From NCBI RefSeq assembly GCF_020509005.1, contig NC_063017.1, forward strand, positions 3,906,001-3,970,000: a stretch of 64,000 nt of DNA, written 5' to 3'. Under the pieces are notes generated by a model. That model was not told the DNA's origin. It saw only the letters and a list, made by a program, of their open reading frames with translations, and did not search any database. The position numbers were made by a program, and so were the translations under genes. The stretch comes from Fulvia fulva (Eukaryota > Ascomycota > Dothideomycetes > Mycosphaerellales > Mycosphaerellaceae). This document shows, piece after piece, positions 46,217-59,189 of this stretch. The stretch's first letter is position 1, and every line of letters begins with the position of its first letter.

Positions 46217-47038
46217 GCGCCACTCGCCCAAGCTCATATGTGCTCAACAAAGCACATCACCACGTCCCAACCCATGCGCACCGCACCTCAAATGCACCGA
46301 AGTGCTCCTTTCGACATCTGATATCATCGAAAGTTGGGCGAGAGCGAGATAGAACTGGCATCGCTTGAGGCGAGGCGGCTTGTACATTGAACTTACTACC
46401 GCTGATGACGAGCTCTCACGTTCCTTACGACACTACACCACCCCTGCATGAAATCGGCGTTCTGTTTGTTTTACTATCATAATTATGCGAGCGCGCAGTG
46501 GCCTGACCAGCACGAGGAAGGACGGCGCACTGCACGACTGGGCGGGACCTTGAGGGCGGAGGTCTTTCGAAGCGATGGGAGGCTATATGCTCAATTGCAA
46601 CATTGTTGGGAGAGGCGTGGTAGATAGGCTCAAGAAAATGGATGTTTCTGTGTATTGTGCATCTTCCGGCTTCTGTCGAGATCTGCTGAATACTCAACCT
46701 CGCCTCCCCTTCCACCTGAGTATCAAAAGGACAGAGTCTTGTCAATGGTCTAGTGATTTTGCCTTGGACCTGACTGATCGTTGTGGTTGTCGATCGAGAA
46801 GCAACCTAATCGAAGCAGAATTATCGTCCAATGTCCATCTCGCTACAACGTTCTGGAATGAGATACGCCACGACGGCGTGCAAAGAAGAACTCTCTACAT
46901 CTACTGTCCCCCATGACACTCGTGCATTTCACTGTCCTCCTGCATCACCGTCGTCGCCACCACTCCCAAAAAGCCTTGGCATCCATCCCACACCAAAAAG
47001 TTCAACTTCTCAACAACATACCACAACAACACCTTCAC
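46217..47038. other. Intergenic region
   Basis: A rightward 113-codon frame at 46575 has an ATG but no motif, and most of the interval looks non-coding. No RNA gene seen. Confidence 0.35.
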
Positions 47039-47267
47039 GATGACGACGACGGCAAAAGAAATGTCGCTTCTGTGGATCGAACTAGACGCCTTGTTAGACA
47101 CTATACGGCAGTGCATGTGATTATGTTGACTTACCACAGTACCTCCAGATACCGCACAGTTGCGTTGACTTGAAGTGGACTTCAGTCTGGCCTGGGATGT
47201 CGTTAGGACGGCGAAGGAAGTTGGTGTTGAGATGCAACATACGCTCTCCCAAGTGAGCTAGCAGGAC
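47039..47267 (+). CDS. Possible short spliced gene
   Basis: ATGACGACGACG near 47039 follows a CA-rich leader. Exon 1 reads MTTTAKEMSLLWIELDALLD; joining a GTGCAT donor near 47113 to a TTCAG acceptor near 47187 gives HLAWDVVRTAKEVGVEMQHT, ending in TAG near 47263. The result is a helical, about 47-residue protein. No family is recognised and other splices are possible. Offered as a hypothesis only. Confidence 0.25.
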
Positions 47268-47497
47268 GTTAGTCATGACTGGGCTGCGTTGACTGCAGTG
47301 GTGCTCACCTAAAGCGACGCTTTGTGGTCATGTGAAATGTCGGTGGTCCAATCTTGGATGTTTATAATGGTAATGTGGCGGCTCAGCCGAGAGTGCCGGA
47401 GAGATCCACTTGGTGCCTCGGGGTGGTCGAAAGCTCTCTTCGAAATCAGTGGGATGGAGGCCGACGTCATGTAGTAGTAATAGATAGTCCGGGGCTG

Positions 47498-48376
47498 TCA
47501 TGAGTTCGGTCTTTGCAGTACTACGTGGAAGTTGTTCATGGTCCGTCCATCTCGAATCTTGGTCTTGGCAAAGTTCTGCTTCCCTGAGATCGGTATCTTT
47601 CCAAGATGCCAGAGATAGTACACCAGCTTCGCGGTCTCTTTACGGTGTAGAAGACTGTATCCGAGGCTCTCCATGATGTATCGAAGTTGATGGTCGTCGA
47701 AGTACCGCGAGTTTGTGACGCAGGGCGCCGGCAACACCAAGAATAAGGACGGCATGACCTTCGCAACTTCTGATGAAGAGAAGATACGATTCTGCAGGAA
47801 GGATGTAGTCCGTCTGAGCATCTCACCTCTACCTTTGGCTTCCGGTACAAAGTTCAAGACCAGCGAGAGTGAGATAATGTCGAACTTGTCATCTGCAGTT
47901 GCTGGAAGAGGACGAGCCATAAAGTCTTGCTGCTCAATCCCAGGTGCTTGCGAGTTCAAGTCGATATGAGTGACGTCGAAGAGTCCAGATCTTGAGCAAG
48001 CATTCTTTGTACTAAGCGCACCAACTTCGAGCATCTTCAGCTTTGGAGACTCCTTCGACGTTGCATCGCGCATGGGGTCCATCCATTTGAGCAGCACGGT
48101 CGAGGAGTCGCCACCACGATCCACGGACTGTCCTTGGATACTGGCTTGTTGATACGCCTTGATGCCTCCTAGGTTGTCGATCTGTTGCTGAATTCGTTTC
48201 GCTTGCACTTCATCTCCGTTGGACTTCGCCTTCTCCAGATCTCGGTTCAGTTGATGGAAGGTCACGATCGTCTTTTGTGTAGCTTTCGAGGAGATGCTGG
48301 CCATGGTCTTCTGCGCAGCTGGAGGTCGTCCGGACTTCAGCGACTGCTTCTTCGACGCGCGATGATTTGATCCCAT
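47498..48376 (-). CDS. BMT2: 25S rRNA adenine-N1 methyltransferase Bmt2
   Basis: 292 aa from the ATG at 48376 (MGSNHRASKKQ), a basic N-terminus, a coiled section (QLNRDLEKAKSNGDEVQAKR), then a Rossmann SAM domain: LEVGALSTKN, DVTHIDLNSQAPGIEQQDFM, FDIISLSLVLNFVPEAKGRG. The ending LPAP, YIMESLGYSLLH and NNFHVVL is also the Bmt2 pattern. In yeast Bmt2 installs m1A2142 in 25S rRNA in the nucleolus. Single exon, intact. The longer frame to 48430 starts with TTG and is not used. Confidence 0.9.
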   Translation of the reverse strand: MGSNHRASKKQSLKSGRPPAAQKTMASISSKATQKTIVTFHQLNRDLEKAKSNGDEVQAKRIQQQIDNLGGIKAYQQASIQGQSVDRGGDSSTVLLKWMDPMRDATSKESPKLKMLEVGALSTKNACSRSGLFDVTHIDLNSQAPGIEQQDFMARPLPATADDKFDIISLSLVLNFVPEAKGRGEMLRRTTSFLQNRIFSSSEVAKVMPSLFLVLPAPCVTNSRYFDDHQLRYIMESLGYSLLHRKETAKLVYYLWHLGKIPISGKQNFAKTKIRDGRTMNNFHVVLQRPNS

Positions 48377-50396
48377 TGCGAAAGATGTGCCTCTGGTGGA
48401 TATGTCAACAATTTTCGAGACGATCTTCAAGGTTCTTTTCGTGTCGCGTCCGGCAGTGCATTTGATGACTGCATTCGTCGTTGCATAGTGATCAACCCAG
48501 TCAGATATGCTGGATCATGATGTCCAGCAGATGTTGTTGGCATGTCGTTAACACGAAGGCGAAAGTGGGAGTTGCGAAGAAAGATCATGAAGCCGCGGTA
48601 TCATTGGCTGGCAAGAACCGGAGCCAACGGATGGCCTCCGGGCCCGCAGTTTTGGTAAGGACGTTGCGCAGTGTTGAACTTCGCCCGCTCATAGAAGTGG
48701 TGACATCTACTATATACTGCCGTAGCATCGACCTGCGATATCATTCTCAGCATGATGCGATATCCAGCTCGAACGATCTCAACATCTTCTTACTGATATC
48801 CAAGCATCAGCAGTATTGCACAGCAGCATCTCTGAGTACGAGATAGCAGCGTTGTTTGCATCGCGCATCGCAATCACAGAAGGCTATGAACCGTCTTGCT
48901 TCTCTGAGTATATGTATCGCCTGTGGTGGGATTATCAATGGATGCAGACGCCATGCATTGAGTAGCCACGCTGGGGGTGATAGTGATCTCTGGCGTGTTT
49001 ATCTATGTGATCGAAATCACCACGTACAAACAAGATTCAGAATGCCTTCCTGTTCAACAAGCTCGACTGTCTTACACAGCACAATGATGAAAGATGACAA
49101 GCTAACCACAACCTTTCCCTCTTCATTCCCTGCCACGCCTGCTAGCACGGAAGCCTGCTAATGCTCGTGAGGATGTACTCGCGATCACCAAGTCCCTCCA
49201 ACAGGTAACAACCAGTGCAAGCGTTCTGTGGGATCCATAGTTCGCCAGGCCTGCCGTCTGAGCCACCATCATGACGAGTGTATACCTGTCAAGCTACGTC
49301 CACAAATCTGTAAAGAGACCACGGGAGCATGATGTTAGTGCCGCACCTTGACCAATGCCAACATCGCCTGCAAAGACCAGATCTGTGGTGCTAACATCAC
49401 GTACAATCCCAATTGCAAGAATCGAACTGGCGAGCTCCAGAGGCGCAGACCTTGACCTGTCCGACGACCAAATGCAGTACAACCTCCCCGTTCCACGGTT
49501 CCTGAGAGCTGTGCCAGGACTGCCATCCATCGGAGCACCCCTCCACTTCCAGCCAAAAGACCGACATAACGACGCCAGGATCGATGTCGTCGGCAAGTGC
49601 AAACACAAGTCATCTCGATCATGCAAAGAGTCTAGAAGACACTCTCCCCGCAGTGCCCGCTCACAATCAAGTTCCAATGCCAGCATTTCAGCACCGGTAT
49701 CGTGCATCCACCACAATTTTGCGAACTTATCCGCAAACTCAAGCGAAATATAGTAGTAACATGGATCGTACCTCGCGAGGTTGGGTTGGGTGGCGGAAGC
49801 TGACACGACGACAGGCACTGCAGGCTTGGACGACGCGTGTTTCAGCCACGAAGTCAATGAGCTAGAGCTGCAGGCCAATGCATGAAAGAAGCACGCAAGG
49901 AGCTGGAGAGCTCGATTGCGGCATCTCTGGTCAACTTTGCTTCAGGAGCTCAATTGGACGTGAGATACGGAAGACCCATTGGCAGAAATGTTTTGGTGGT
50001 ATAGTATGGCATTCTGTACGGGCAGCACTGCGAGACCAAAAGGCAAGGAAGCCGTCAACAGCACTCCTCCCAATAATCCGCAAGCGCATCGTAGTCTGCC
50101 AACAACAAAACTCTCACAACTCACAAAACTCCTAACCTTCGCCTCGCTGTGATACAATGCCTTGCCTAGCCATCCATGAAAGCGACACCTAGTCACCTTG
50201 TCCTTTGGATACCGCCTGCAATTGGACTGGAAATGCTTTCTTCATCATACAAGTCGTCATGTGGCGCTCTGCTGCTGCGCAGTGCTTGTGCAGTCTCGTC
50301 GCCTGTCGAATGGGAATGGTACTAAAAGCCGTGCGATGCAAATGTCTAACTCTGTTGTGTCGAAGTGAAGCCGGGCAACTACTGTCATGTCGTTGG
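48377..50396. other. Intergenic region with one unassigned frame
   Basis: About 2 kb. A minus-strand open frame at 49294-49890 has cysteines and reads protein-like (YDPCYYYISLEFADKFAKLW, CERALRGECLLDSLHD), while an overlapping minus frame reads ADDIDPGVVMSVFWLEVEGC. Neither has an ATG or a fixed splice, so a multi-exon gene of unknown family is possible. The rest shows nothing I can support. Confidence 0.3.
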
Positions 50397-52720
50397 TCAG
50401 TTGTAGTCGCCAGCAGTAACCATCTGGTGCGGAGCGCCCATCTCAGCAGCGTTCAGGCTGCGCAAGTCGACGTGAGTTGGCATGCCAGAGAGCTCTGTGC
50501 CAGTAGTCATGGCGATGGCAGCCTGGAAAGTCGCATCGTCGAGCTCCGGACCTTCCTCTGCCTCAGCCATGGCATCGCGTTCCTCCTCCATTTCCTCTTC
50601 CGAGGGAGCAGAGCCATCGGCACTTGTCTCGTGAGTGCGGCGATGTTGAGCCAGGTTGTCAGACCTTGAGAAAGCCTTGTTGCACAGCGTGCAAAGGTAA
50701 GGGCGCTCTTGAGTGTGGGTGCGGACATGACGCTTGAGGTGTTCTAAGCGTTTGAACAGCCGGCCGCACATCGGGATAGGACAGGAGTGGCTTTTCTGTG
50801 CATACGGGCTCATCTCACTCACGGTGGCGCTGCGAGCTCTGCGAAAGACACCATTTGCTGTGCGCTGAACGGCCTGATGCTGCAGCGATGGGTGGCGATA
50901 GTCCTGGCCAGGACTGGAGTTGTACCGTGAGAAGTCCTCCTGGTTAGTTTGTCCCATGTGCATGTGCTGGGCATGCGCGTGGTGCTGTTGGCCATCATCA
51001 TATGCACCTTCCACAGCATGGGAAGGTGTGCTGTGGCGGGACAGGCTCATGAGCTCTCTGTGGTCGCCCATCATGTTTCCAGATTGGTGAGCGGCGTGCA
51101 TGCTGGCTGGAGACCCGTTGTAAGATACCTCTTGTCCCTCTGGAATAGCCTGTGGGGCAACAGAACTGGACATTGAGCGTCGAAGATCGCTAGGCCTGTG
51201 CGCAGCATGTGCGTGCGTGTGAGGATGAGCGTGGGCATGTGTGACTTGACCACCTGTCGAAGTGACTGCCACGCCGATTGGTCCATTGGTCAGTGACGAC
51301 CGACGTCTTCGCTGCTTGTATGTGGGAGAACCTTCAAGCACTGAGTAGACCTGCTGCGGCTGGTAGTTGCGTTGCATGTTTGACGGGTAGTGGGCGCCAG
51401 AGAGATTGGGCGGTACGGACATGAGTGGGTTGAAAGGCTGCTGCAGATGAACATCGGGCATCGCGGCGTAAAGTCCAGTTTCCTCGTTGGCGATGTATGT
51501 CGGCTCCGAAGGCATTCCAACAGAGTGCTGAGGTGGCGTCAGAGGCTCGAACGAAATGCCCCGCTGACTGTAATCTTCGCCAAGATGGGACGAAACAAAG
51601 GACGGCGCAGGGGAGTACTCCATGTATGCTGGCATTGAGCTGTGCCTGTTGGCAACTTGCGAGAGCGGCACGCCATTACGGTCAAACACTGGTCCGATCG
51701 ACTGTTCGCGCGTTTTCTGTATCTGAGAAGGCATTGGCGGCATAGCCATCTGGGAGTAGGTTGGTACGTGCGACATCTGTTCGGCGTGCATGTCTGGAGG
51801 CATACTGTGTTGTGTCATTTGCTGTGGCATTGAAGTTGGTGGCATCTGTTGTTGCGGGATCATCGGAGGTGGTGGCATGGAATCTGTAGCGCGCAGTACT
51901 GGCGAGGTCGAATGTGAAGGTGGCATCGAGGGTGGCTGGGCGTTGAAGGTCGACTGGTTGTTCTGCTGCGCCTTGGTGAGCTGCTCAAACAGCGACTGCG
52001 AGGAGTCGAATTCGAATGAGAGCGCTGGCTCGCTGACTGCCACGGTTGTCGCTTCCTGGCCCATCTTTTCGCGCTTGAGATCGCGCTCCAACGCGTCCAA
52101 GAAAAGGCGGTCATGTGGCACGCTGTACCAGTAGAACACCTTTTGCTTCTTCTGCGTTCGGATGCAGTTGTTCTTGTAGAGAAAGTCGAGAAAGGGGCTC
52201 TTTGGCTCTTCTAGTGATGCATCTGTACCAGACTTGAGGTTGCGAAGGTCGGAGAAGATGCCCTCCTCGAACTTCTTCGTGTTCTTGACGGGCCTGCCGA
52301 AGGCCTGGAAGCGGAAGGATAGACATCGCACGATATCAGTACCAGAGATGTGGAAGAGATTGCTCCTGTATACTGGTCAGCGGGGACGCGCGGCATACTG
52401 CATGGTTCACACGAACCATAACACGCAAGACACATATTCGCCAGTTGGCAGGAGAAATCGTCGGATATACTGGTCTTGACTCCAGTCCACGGGGGCTGAT
52501 ATGAGAAAGTATTTCACTATGGTATGGTCAGTCAATGGCTGCGCGTAGGGTAGCCTCGCGGCGGGCTGCTGGCTGACATACGATTATCTACTTGCTGCAG
52601 GGCGACGACCGAGTCCTGAGGCAAGCTCTGCTGAGCGTCTTGGTCGAGCAGAAAGGTCTCCGGTGCCACTGATCGTTGCTGTGGAGGCGGCATAGGCGGA
52701 TGCTGGTGCGATGGATACAT
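50397..52720 (-). CDS. STE12: Ste12-type transcription factor
   Basis: Three exons; introns 52517-52581 and 52366-52416. MYPSHQHPPMPPPQQ, VALQQVDN, then the STE domain: LKYFLISAPVDWSQDQYIRR, HISGTDIVRCLSFRFQAFGR, KNTKKFEEGIFSDLRNLKSG and KKQKVFYWYSVPHDRLFLDA. A long Gln/Met/His-rich middle leads to two C2H2 fingers (CPIPMCGRLFKRLEHLKRHVRTH; CTLCNKAFSRSDNLAQHRRTH), the filamentous-fungal form that yeast Ste12 lacks. It acts below the pheromone/invasive-growth MAP kinase and controls mating and, in plant pathogens, penetration. Intact, about 690 aa. Confidence 0.95.
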
Positions 52721-55700
52721 GGTTGATGATGAGGCCTGCGGAGGGCGACGGACGTTCCAGGCTGGTGGTGAGAGAGTTGCGCAATACCAGGAGACAGGCG
52801 AGGTGCACCTCTATCTCAAACGCAAGAGGAATAGCCGAGCGGGTTGATGGTCGACGAGGCGGGAGGAAGTCGCGAGCGGCCTGCAACGACACCAGTTCGT
52901 ATGCGCGACCGGACGTGTGTCAAGGTGGAGCGACGAACACGCTTTGCTGGGGGGGGCCTTGGGGTAAAACGAATGAAAACGACAGCTAGGTCGTCGGGTA
53001 TGTAGAGGACCGGCCTCTGTTGCGCACGCAAATGGGTGGGAATGTGTGGTGGAAGTGAATTGTGAAGCGGTGGATAGGTCGAGCTCTAGCAAAAAGACGA
53101 AACGGAGGAGGGAGCTACTTGATGAAACATGGAGCGGACCTGCGAGTCTGCGACAAGCAGATTTCCAAGAGCGCTAGTGCCAGAAGCGAGCACGGACACT
53201 TGCCAGTGATTGCTCGGGAGAACCCTTGTAGCTTTTTAAGCGCTGGCTGCTGGGAAGGAGGGAAGGAGGGAAGGAGCGAGGGAGCTCTCACCCTTCTTCG
53301 TTCCTGCTTTTGCCTGCTTTTGCAGTTGTGACAGCCACCTCGCCGACCGGCATTTATCAGCCTATAGTGCAGCGACGCGCCCGTCCCGCTCTCTGGCAGG
53401 CCGCCATGCACTTCTTCACAGCCTGCCGCTGCTGGTGCTGCACCTCCACACCCACCGCGCACGCAGCCAAAGCACTGTGATAGCTGCGCGCGAAACGGAC
53501 ACGCCTGTCCGGCGTCCGCTCCCAGCGCCGTCGGCAAGAGTCAGGCCAGGGCAGGGCAGGCCCGGGAAGCCGATGATGCGCGGAATCGGAAAGGTTTGTG
53601 CTCGGCGATTGCACAGGGATCTGCCTGCACTCATGTCCAATATGATATTGATCTCAGGCCTAATGGCCGAGACCCAGATGCCATCCTGTTCGCTGCGCAC
53701 ACGACTACGAGTCACCCACAGCCTGCCGCCATCACACACAGCGCATGGCGCATTGTCAACCAGGTCTCTGTGCGACTTCGGCGGATGTCTGTAAGATTGC
53801 GCGCCCACATCCACGCGCATGTCTCGCGCATTGTGGGTGCTTGCGCCTGCCCACCCATACTGTATACAGGGCACCGGGCGCCTCCACCCAGGAAGCGGAA
53901 GCGAGGCTGCTCGTGGTGTGCTTACTGTAGTCTTGCAGCCGATCAGACATGGCGCATCTGCAGGTACAAAGCGACTCCGTGGAGTCGTCGTTTCAAGCTG
54001 CACTTCTGGAAGAACACTGCCACCACGCCATCTGCCGTCGACGGGCATCAATGCAGCATGCTACTCACCCGCTTCCAAGTCTTGAACATCTTCACTGATC
54101 TCCCACCAAGGCACTGTTTGTTGGTACTAACATGACCTCACGTGCGGTGCCGGGCCTGCCGCGCTGCCGCTCCGTTGTGGCTTTCTGCCGGGTGACGTTT
54201 ATGGACGATGTTACAAGTCATGAACATCGATCCGCTTCACGAATCAGTGCTATAGTGCATGCCGCCTACTAATCAACACGCTCGACTTCTTCATCGAGGG
54301 TGCTGCGTCGACGGCAATTGCCTCATAGCCGCACGAGTCAGTTTGGGTTGATCACCTTGTCTTGCATCCGCCAGCAAACGCATTGCCTTGGCTAGACATG
54401 TCGTCAGGATCACCATTATACGAGAGCATCCCGCGTTGGGTCTGGAATGATCTGATCGAACTTGATCGAAGCACTGATCCTTCTGTCAGTCCTCAGCGCC
54501 CTGCAGCTTCGATCGACGCATGTCTATCCAGATGGAGCAACGCCACGCCATCGCCACCGAGAGATGTGTGTAACCATGAAACGCATGTCGGAGGATACTT
54601 GAAACACAGCATTGCGGCAGATAGACCTGGCCGCCCATCTTACGCCAGATGGGTTGGTCTGAGGATGCTGCTATAGCAATCATTGCCTAGGCAGAGGTCA
54701 ATGGTCTGCTTGACTCTACTACCACAACAGCTCAAGTCATGTGTTACGCAGGAACACCCCCTCTGTCCTCCGTAGCTGACTCGTAAATGCCAGGCGGAGC
54801 ATTCGGAGCGAAGCACATCTGCTGGCATCTCGTTGAAAATGAATGCCAACAAATATCTCGTAGATGGCCAAGCATGCGTTCAACACGCAGCTCGCCTCCA
54901 CGAACCCGATCCGCTGGCCAGGCTCAAGGACAGCACCTCCTTACAAGGCACCGCGTTTCGAATCAACGACACTGTGCAAGGCTGGCTTGCGCGCAGCACA
55001 TTGACCATGACACGGATCCAAACGCCATATCCTCGGGTTCCCTCTCCGCGAGTCCGCGAGGGCCTTGTTGGTCCAAGTCGTAGAAGTTCCAAGATCTGCA
55101 CCGCGGAAGTATGTGTGGTGCAATCCGTACAGTGCAAATAGCAACCACTACGCTCACACTCGTGGGCCCGCTGCAGGTAAAGGTACAGGGCCACGAGTGA
55201 CATGAAACACAGTTCCCTCATCTAGTAGTCAGCTTAGGGACCCTCGACTTGATCACTTTGTCTTGCGATCTGCGTCCGTGAGGTATGCTTCGGGACCACC
55301 TGGACACGATCGAAAAGAAGTCGTCGGACGAAAATATCTATTTTATCGATCCTACTGCGCTTCAGACGCGGTTCACGATGTGGATGTTGACAGCATCCAT
55401 CTACTGAAAGGACAGCGCACAAATTACCCTCCACACCCACGAAAACTACACCGAGCATCATCACACTACCATCACCTGATGAGCTCCACTCGATGCGCTT
55501 CTCGACTCATCCACGGACAAGTTAAGTTGTGGTTGAGATCAAGATTCACGCCAAGTTTGCACTGGGATTGACACTCCGAGTGGCTGACTGCTCTAGGATG
55601 ATGCTGTAACAACGCGGCTCGCGAATGGTCTATGCGAGGTGAATGGAGCTTACCGCCTGCACGGACCAGACCGAGCTTCTCCCAAATGCTATGGTGGCTG

Positions 55701-57404
55701 TGCACGATTTCTCGTCCCCACTTCATAGGTGCGGTAGCGTTCGGTTAGCTGGATCTCTACAATAATGCCTTGGACGCTGTGAGCGTAAGCAGGAATGGCG
55801 CACGATGTGTACCCACAAATCATCAGGGATTTATGAAGGGAGAGCAGGACGATTACCTTATTTCGGAGGTCTGTGATGGTCAGGCCTTACGGAGTTTGAC
55901 GCACTCCGGAGTATCTGAATCATGCTCACCAGCAAGACGCGAGCAACACTGCCCACAGCCCTGAGGCCTCATTCCCAACAATCTTGTTCTGAGGGTACGG
56001 TATAAACAGTCCTTCACCTAACTGTTGAATCTACCTGTCAATGTGCCCTCTTTGGGCATTCAACAGCTGACGATACTACAGCGTCACCAACGACAAGATG
56101 AGACTATCTCAGAAGCGACAGTTCTAAGACCTCTCTTCCAGGGCCTTCCAGGGCCGAACTCGTAGAGATCGTTCACGTGAGAGAGTAATACGGCCCAGGT
56201 CTTGCAGAACCTCGCAGGACACTTCACAATCGGCAGTGGTCACAGTAGCAGAACACTTCATCATCGGCAGCAGTCACACTACCACCACAAAGCCGACGCG
56301 CTGGAACCAGGCACCGCCAGGCACAGCCGAGCTGTCAAAGTCGTGCAATCCCGTACCACGGCATGCCGGTGCCCGCCAGATCGTCCGACAACGTGAAACA
56401 CATCTTCAACCAGCACCCCAGAAGACTCCGCAACTTCATCTCAAGGCCTTCTGTAAGGATTCAAGGACTCCCCACCATGTTCATTCGAGGCTCTCCTAGC
56501 AGAGGGCGTGAACTCATTCGGCACCGGGTGGTTGCTGACAAGCCGAGCAAGCTTCGCGAGTAATGCGCACTGGTCAACAGTTCCAGAGAGATTGTGTACT
56601 CCACATGGGGTGTTGGGGATGGTTGTGAGGGTTGGGGATCTGGAGTGGATTGACGGTTGAGTAGTGGTCTAGTGGTTTCATGAGGCCGAGCCAGAAGTTA
56701 GGGGCAATTTGATGGCAGATGAGGGCCTTGAGGCAGTATGCTGGGAAGGTAAGAAGCCAGACTGCGTGCTCTGTGATAACACATACCAATGAAGCCAACA
56801 CCGGCCTAGATAGCTGAGCATCGACACAGGCACACAGCCTCTTCAGGACCTCGCGGGAATTTTCCCTGAATCCATGGTCTTGTAGACACAGCATGTGTTA
56901 GGCAATCGTGCCGACCAAAACCGAAAAGAATATCGAACAGTATGGCTATGAAACTTGGGTCGTTCCATCTACTTGTCGCCCCCTAGCAGCGCGATATGCA
57001 CAATTCATCCGTCGACCATGGTGAGATTCCGTCAGAACCTCAACGACCACATGACCGGCTAACGTTGTCACGCTGCGCCCAAGGCCTGGCTTTGCACGTT
57101 GAGAAAGCCCGTCTCTCATTGTTGTTGTCGTTACTGCTGATGCTCCTGCGTTGCATTCATGCACCTAGCACATGCCACCATCATGAGGTGTGACCAAGAT
57201 CCCGCACGGATTTCAGCACCCTACCTTCTATTGTCGAATTTGGGGATATGGTACGCGGGATCTGCGATGATGATTTGCGTGTGCTATGCTGTGCATGTAA
57301 TCGTGGTTGGGTTGCGATGTTGTCGTGGGGCGAGGTCATGGGCTGGGAGTTAGAACGCTAGCATAAACACCTGGTGCACTCGGCTTTCCCGGTCCGCTGA
57401 ATCG
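52721..57404. other. Gene-poor region upstream of STE12
   Basis: 4.7 kb. Frames exist on both strands (for example 53416-54051 minus, 54362-54676 plus, 56574-56894 minus) but none shows a family motif, and several lack an ATG. A GGAA-rich purine tract lies near 53258-53283, likely in the STE12 leader. Base composition is still gene-like up to about 57400, so long regulatory DNA or unrecognised RNA is possible. Confidence 0.4.
56217..56284. repeat. Two-copy 34-bp tandem duplication
   Basis: Units 56217-56250 and 56251-56284 share ACACTTCA and ATCGGCAG in the same register, about 79% identical by eye. No function evident. Confidence 0.6.
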
Positions 57405-57834
57405 CGAGTTTTCTAAAAAAATCAGAAAATAAGATATAACTTCGTAGTATAGCTAGATACGAGAATACAAATTTCTAGAAATATAGAACTAATATAGATC
57501 TATCGATAGTTAGAGTTTCGTAATATTAAATACACTATAATTTAGTAGGAGTTATAACTTAGCTATATATACAAAAGTTTGTCGTAAATTATCGACGTTA
57601 ATAAGCGCTGAGACTTTGCTATTATTTACTCTCGGGAAAATAGACTCTTAGTATATAGCATTTTAAGGTACGTATTTGATAACGTATATATAGGCGAGAT
57701 ATATAATACGTACATAACTATAGCGGAATCATCGATCTCTACGCCAAAATACGACACATTCGAAAGCTCTTATCAAGGCCATTCTAACGATATAAAAAGC
57801 AGGCCACTGCCCCTAGGACTGAGGGAGTTCTACC

Positions 57835-59110
57835 TTATTTAATCTAGACAGCTTGAAGCTCTCTTCACCCTATTTCTTCAGCTCTAAACGCCGCGGAGGT
57901 GCCTAGCTACATTAGGCAACTCCTAGGCAATAGTAGCCTAGGCTACGGTACTAACGGCGCCTACGGCCCTATAGGCGAAGCCCCCTTAAGACAACTGGCA
58001 GCAACTTATAGAGGACGTAAAAAGTATAGAAACTAACGATTAGCTCCCTTACCGGTCTCTATAGGTAATGATTACTTAGCTACGTACGGCGCTTATACTG
58101 TCGTATTACCGAGGGCAATAAGAAATGAGGACGACGTCCTAGGCGATTAGCAAGGCCACCCGGAATCAACACCCCTATAGCTAGGTATCGGTCGCGGTAT
58201 CGATACTAGGCCCCCGCCTAACGTACGATACAGTTACGATCCGCATTGTAGTAAAGGAAGACTAGGCCGAAGTTACGAAGCTATCGAACAAGGAGCTCGC
58301 CTAACGAATCAACTAACTAGGGGTGGTCGTAGTGAACTAACAGTCTAACGGCACTCTATAGATCTATACTAGCTCTACTACTACTAGGAGGTACCTAGAG
58401 GCATAGCTATAGTAGGCATCTAAGGTTGCGGTATTAGCGAAGGTCTTAACGAAACAATTCACGATCCTAGTCTACGACATGCCTAAGGAGTTTGACCTAA
58501 CTAACTAGGGTCACCTACGCGCTCTCTAAGAGGACAACCCGGTCACTCTTAACTCTCTAATCTAGAAGGCGACTTGGCTCTATAGGAAATGGCTAGAAGG
58601 CAAGAAGGCCTCGGCGCTAATAGTATAGCTATAAGACGCGAAAGCGGCGGATCTAGCGATAGAACAAGGCCTAGTCTAGTAATATAGCCTCAAGATAGTA
58701 GAAAAGCACTCCTTATCCTTTCGTGTCCTCTAATACTTCAAATGCTAACAGTATAGACACCAAACCTACACGTGTACAAACAAGTAGGCCTACTCGAACT
58801 GTATAGGAGACTATATGTCTAGGGACTATACATCGACTACGAGACGGTACGCGAACTGTCCGGGGCACTACCTATCGTATAGTACGGAATGCCTATAGCG
58901 GAAACTAGCGAAAAACAAGGCAATCACAAACAGAACCGTCGCCCTAAGATTCTACGGCGACCGTAAGGCTAGCCTATACCGGAACTAACTAGCGGCGGTC
59001 GGGTATAAGCGCCCTAGGGCCGAGAACGATATAAAGGATGCGTAGCCTAGGGCGTACGGGAGGCCACGTGCTCTGCTAGCTACGGCGAGGGAATCTAACT
59101 AGGCCCGGCT
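57835..59110 (+). pseudogene. LINE first frame with zinc knuckles (gag-like)
   Basis: Stops interrupt the frame throughout, mostly TAG. Near 58725-58900 the CCHC pattern survives: FKC, H-x-T-Y-x-C, then N-C and A-N-C-P-G-H with neighbouring Cys and His spacing of LINE gag zinc knuckles. The frame (codons at positions divisible by 3) differs from that of the second frame, as expected. It would bind RNA in the retrotransposon particle. Confidence 0.65.
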
Positions 59111-59189
59111 CCCCTTTAGTACACAGCCGATAGGCGTAGACTAGGACGTATAGGGTAGTAGGACATAGGACGATATAGAGGAAATGATT

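Noticed and set aside
53416..54051. 211-codon minus-strand frame
   Set aside because: Begins with TTG, has no motif, and has composition like overlapping frames on the other strand.
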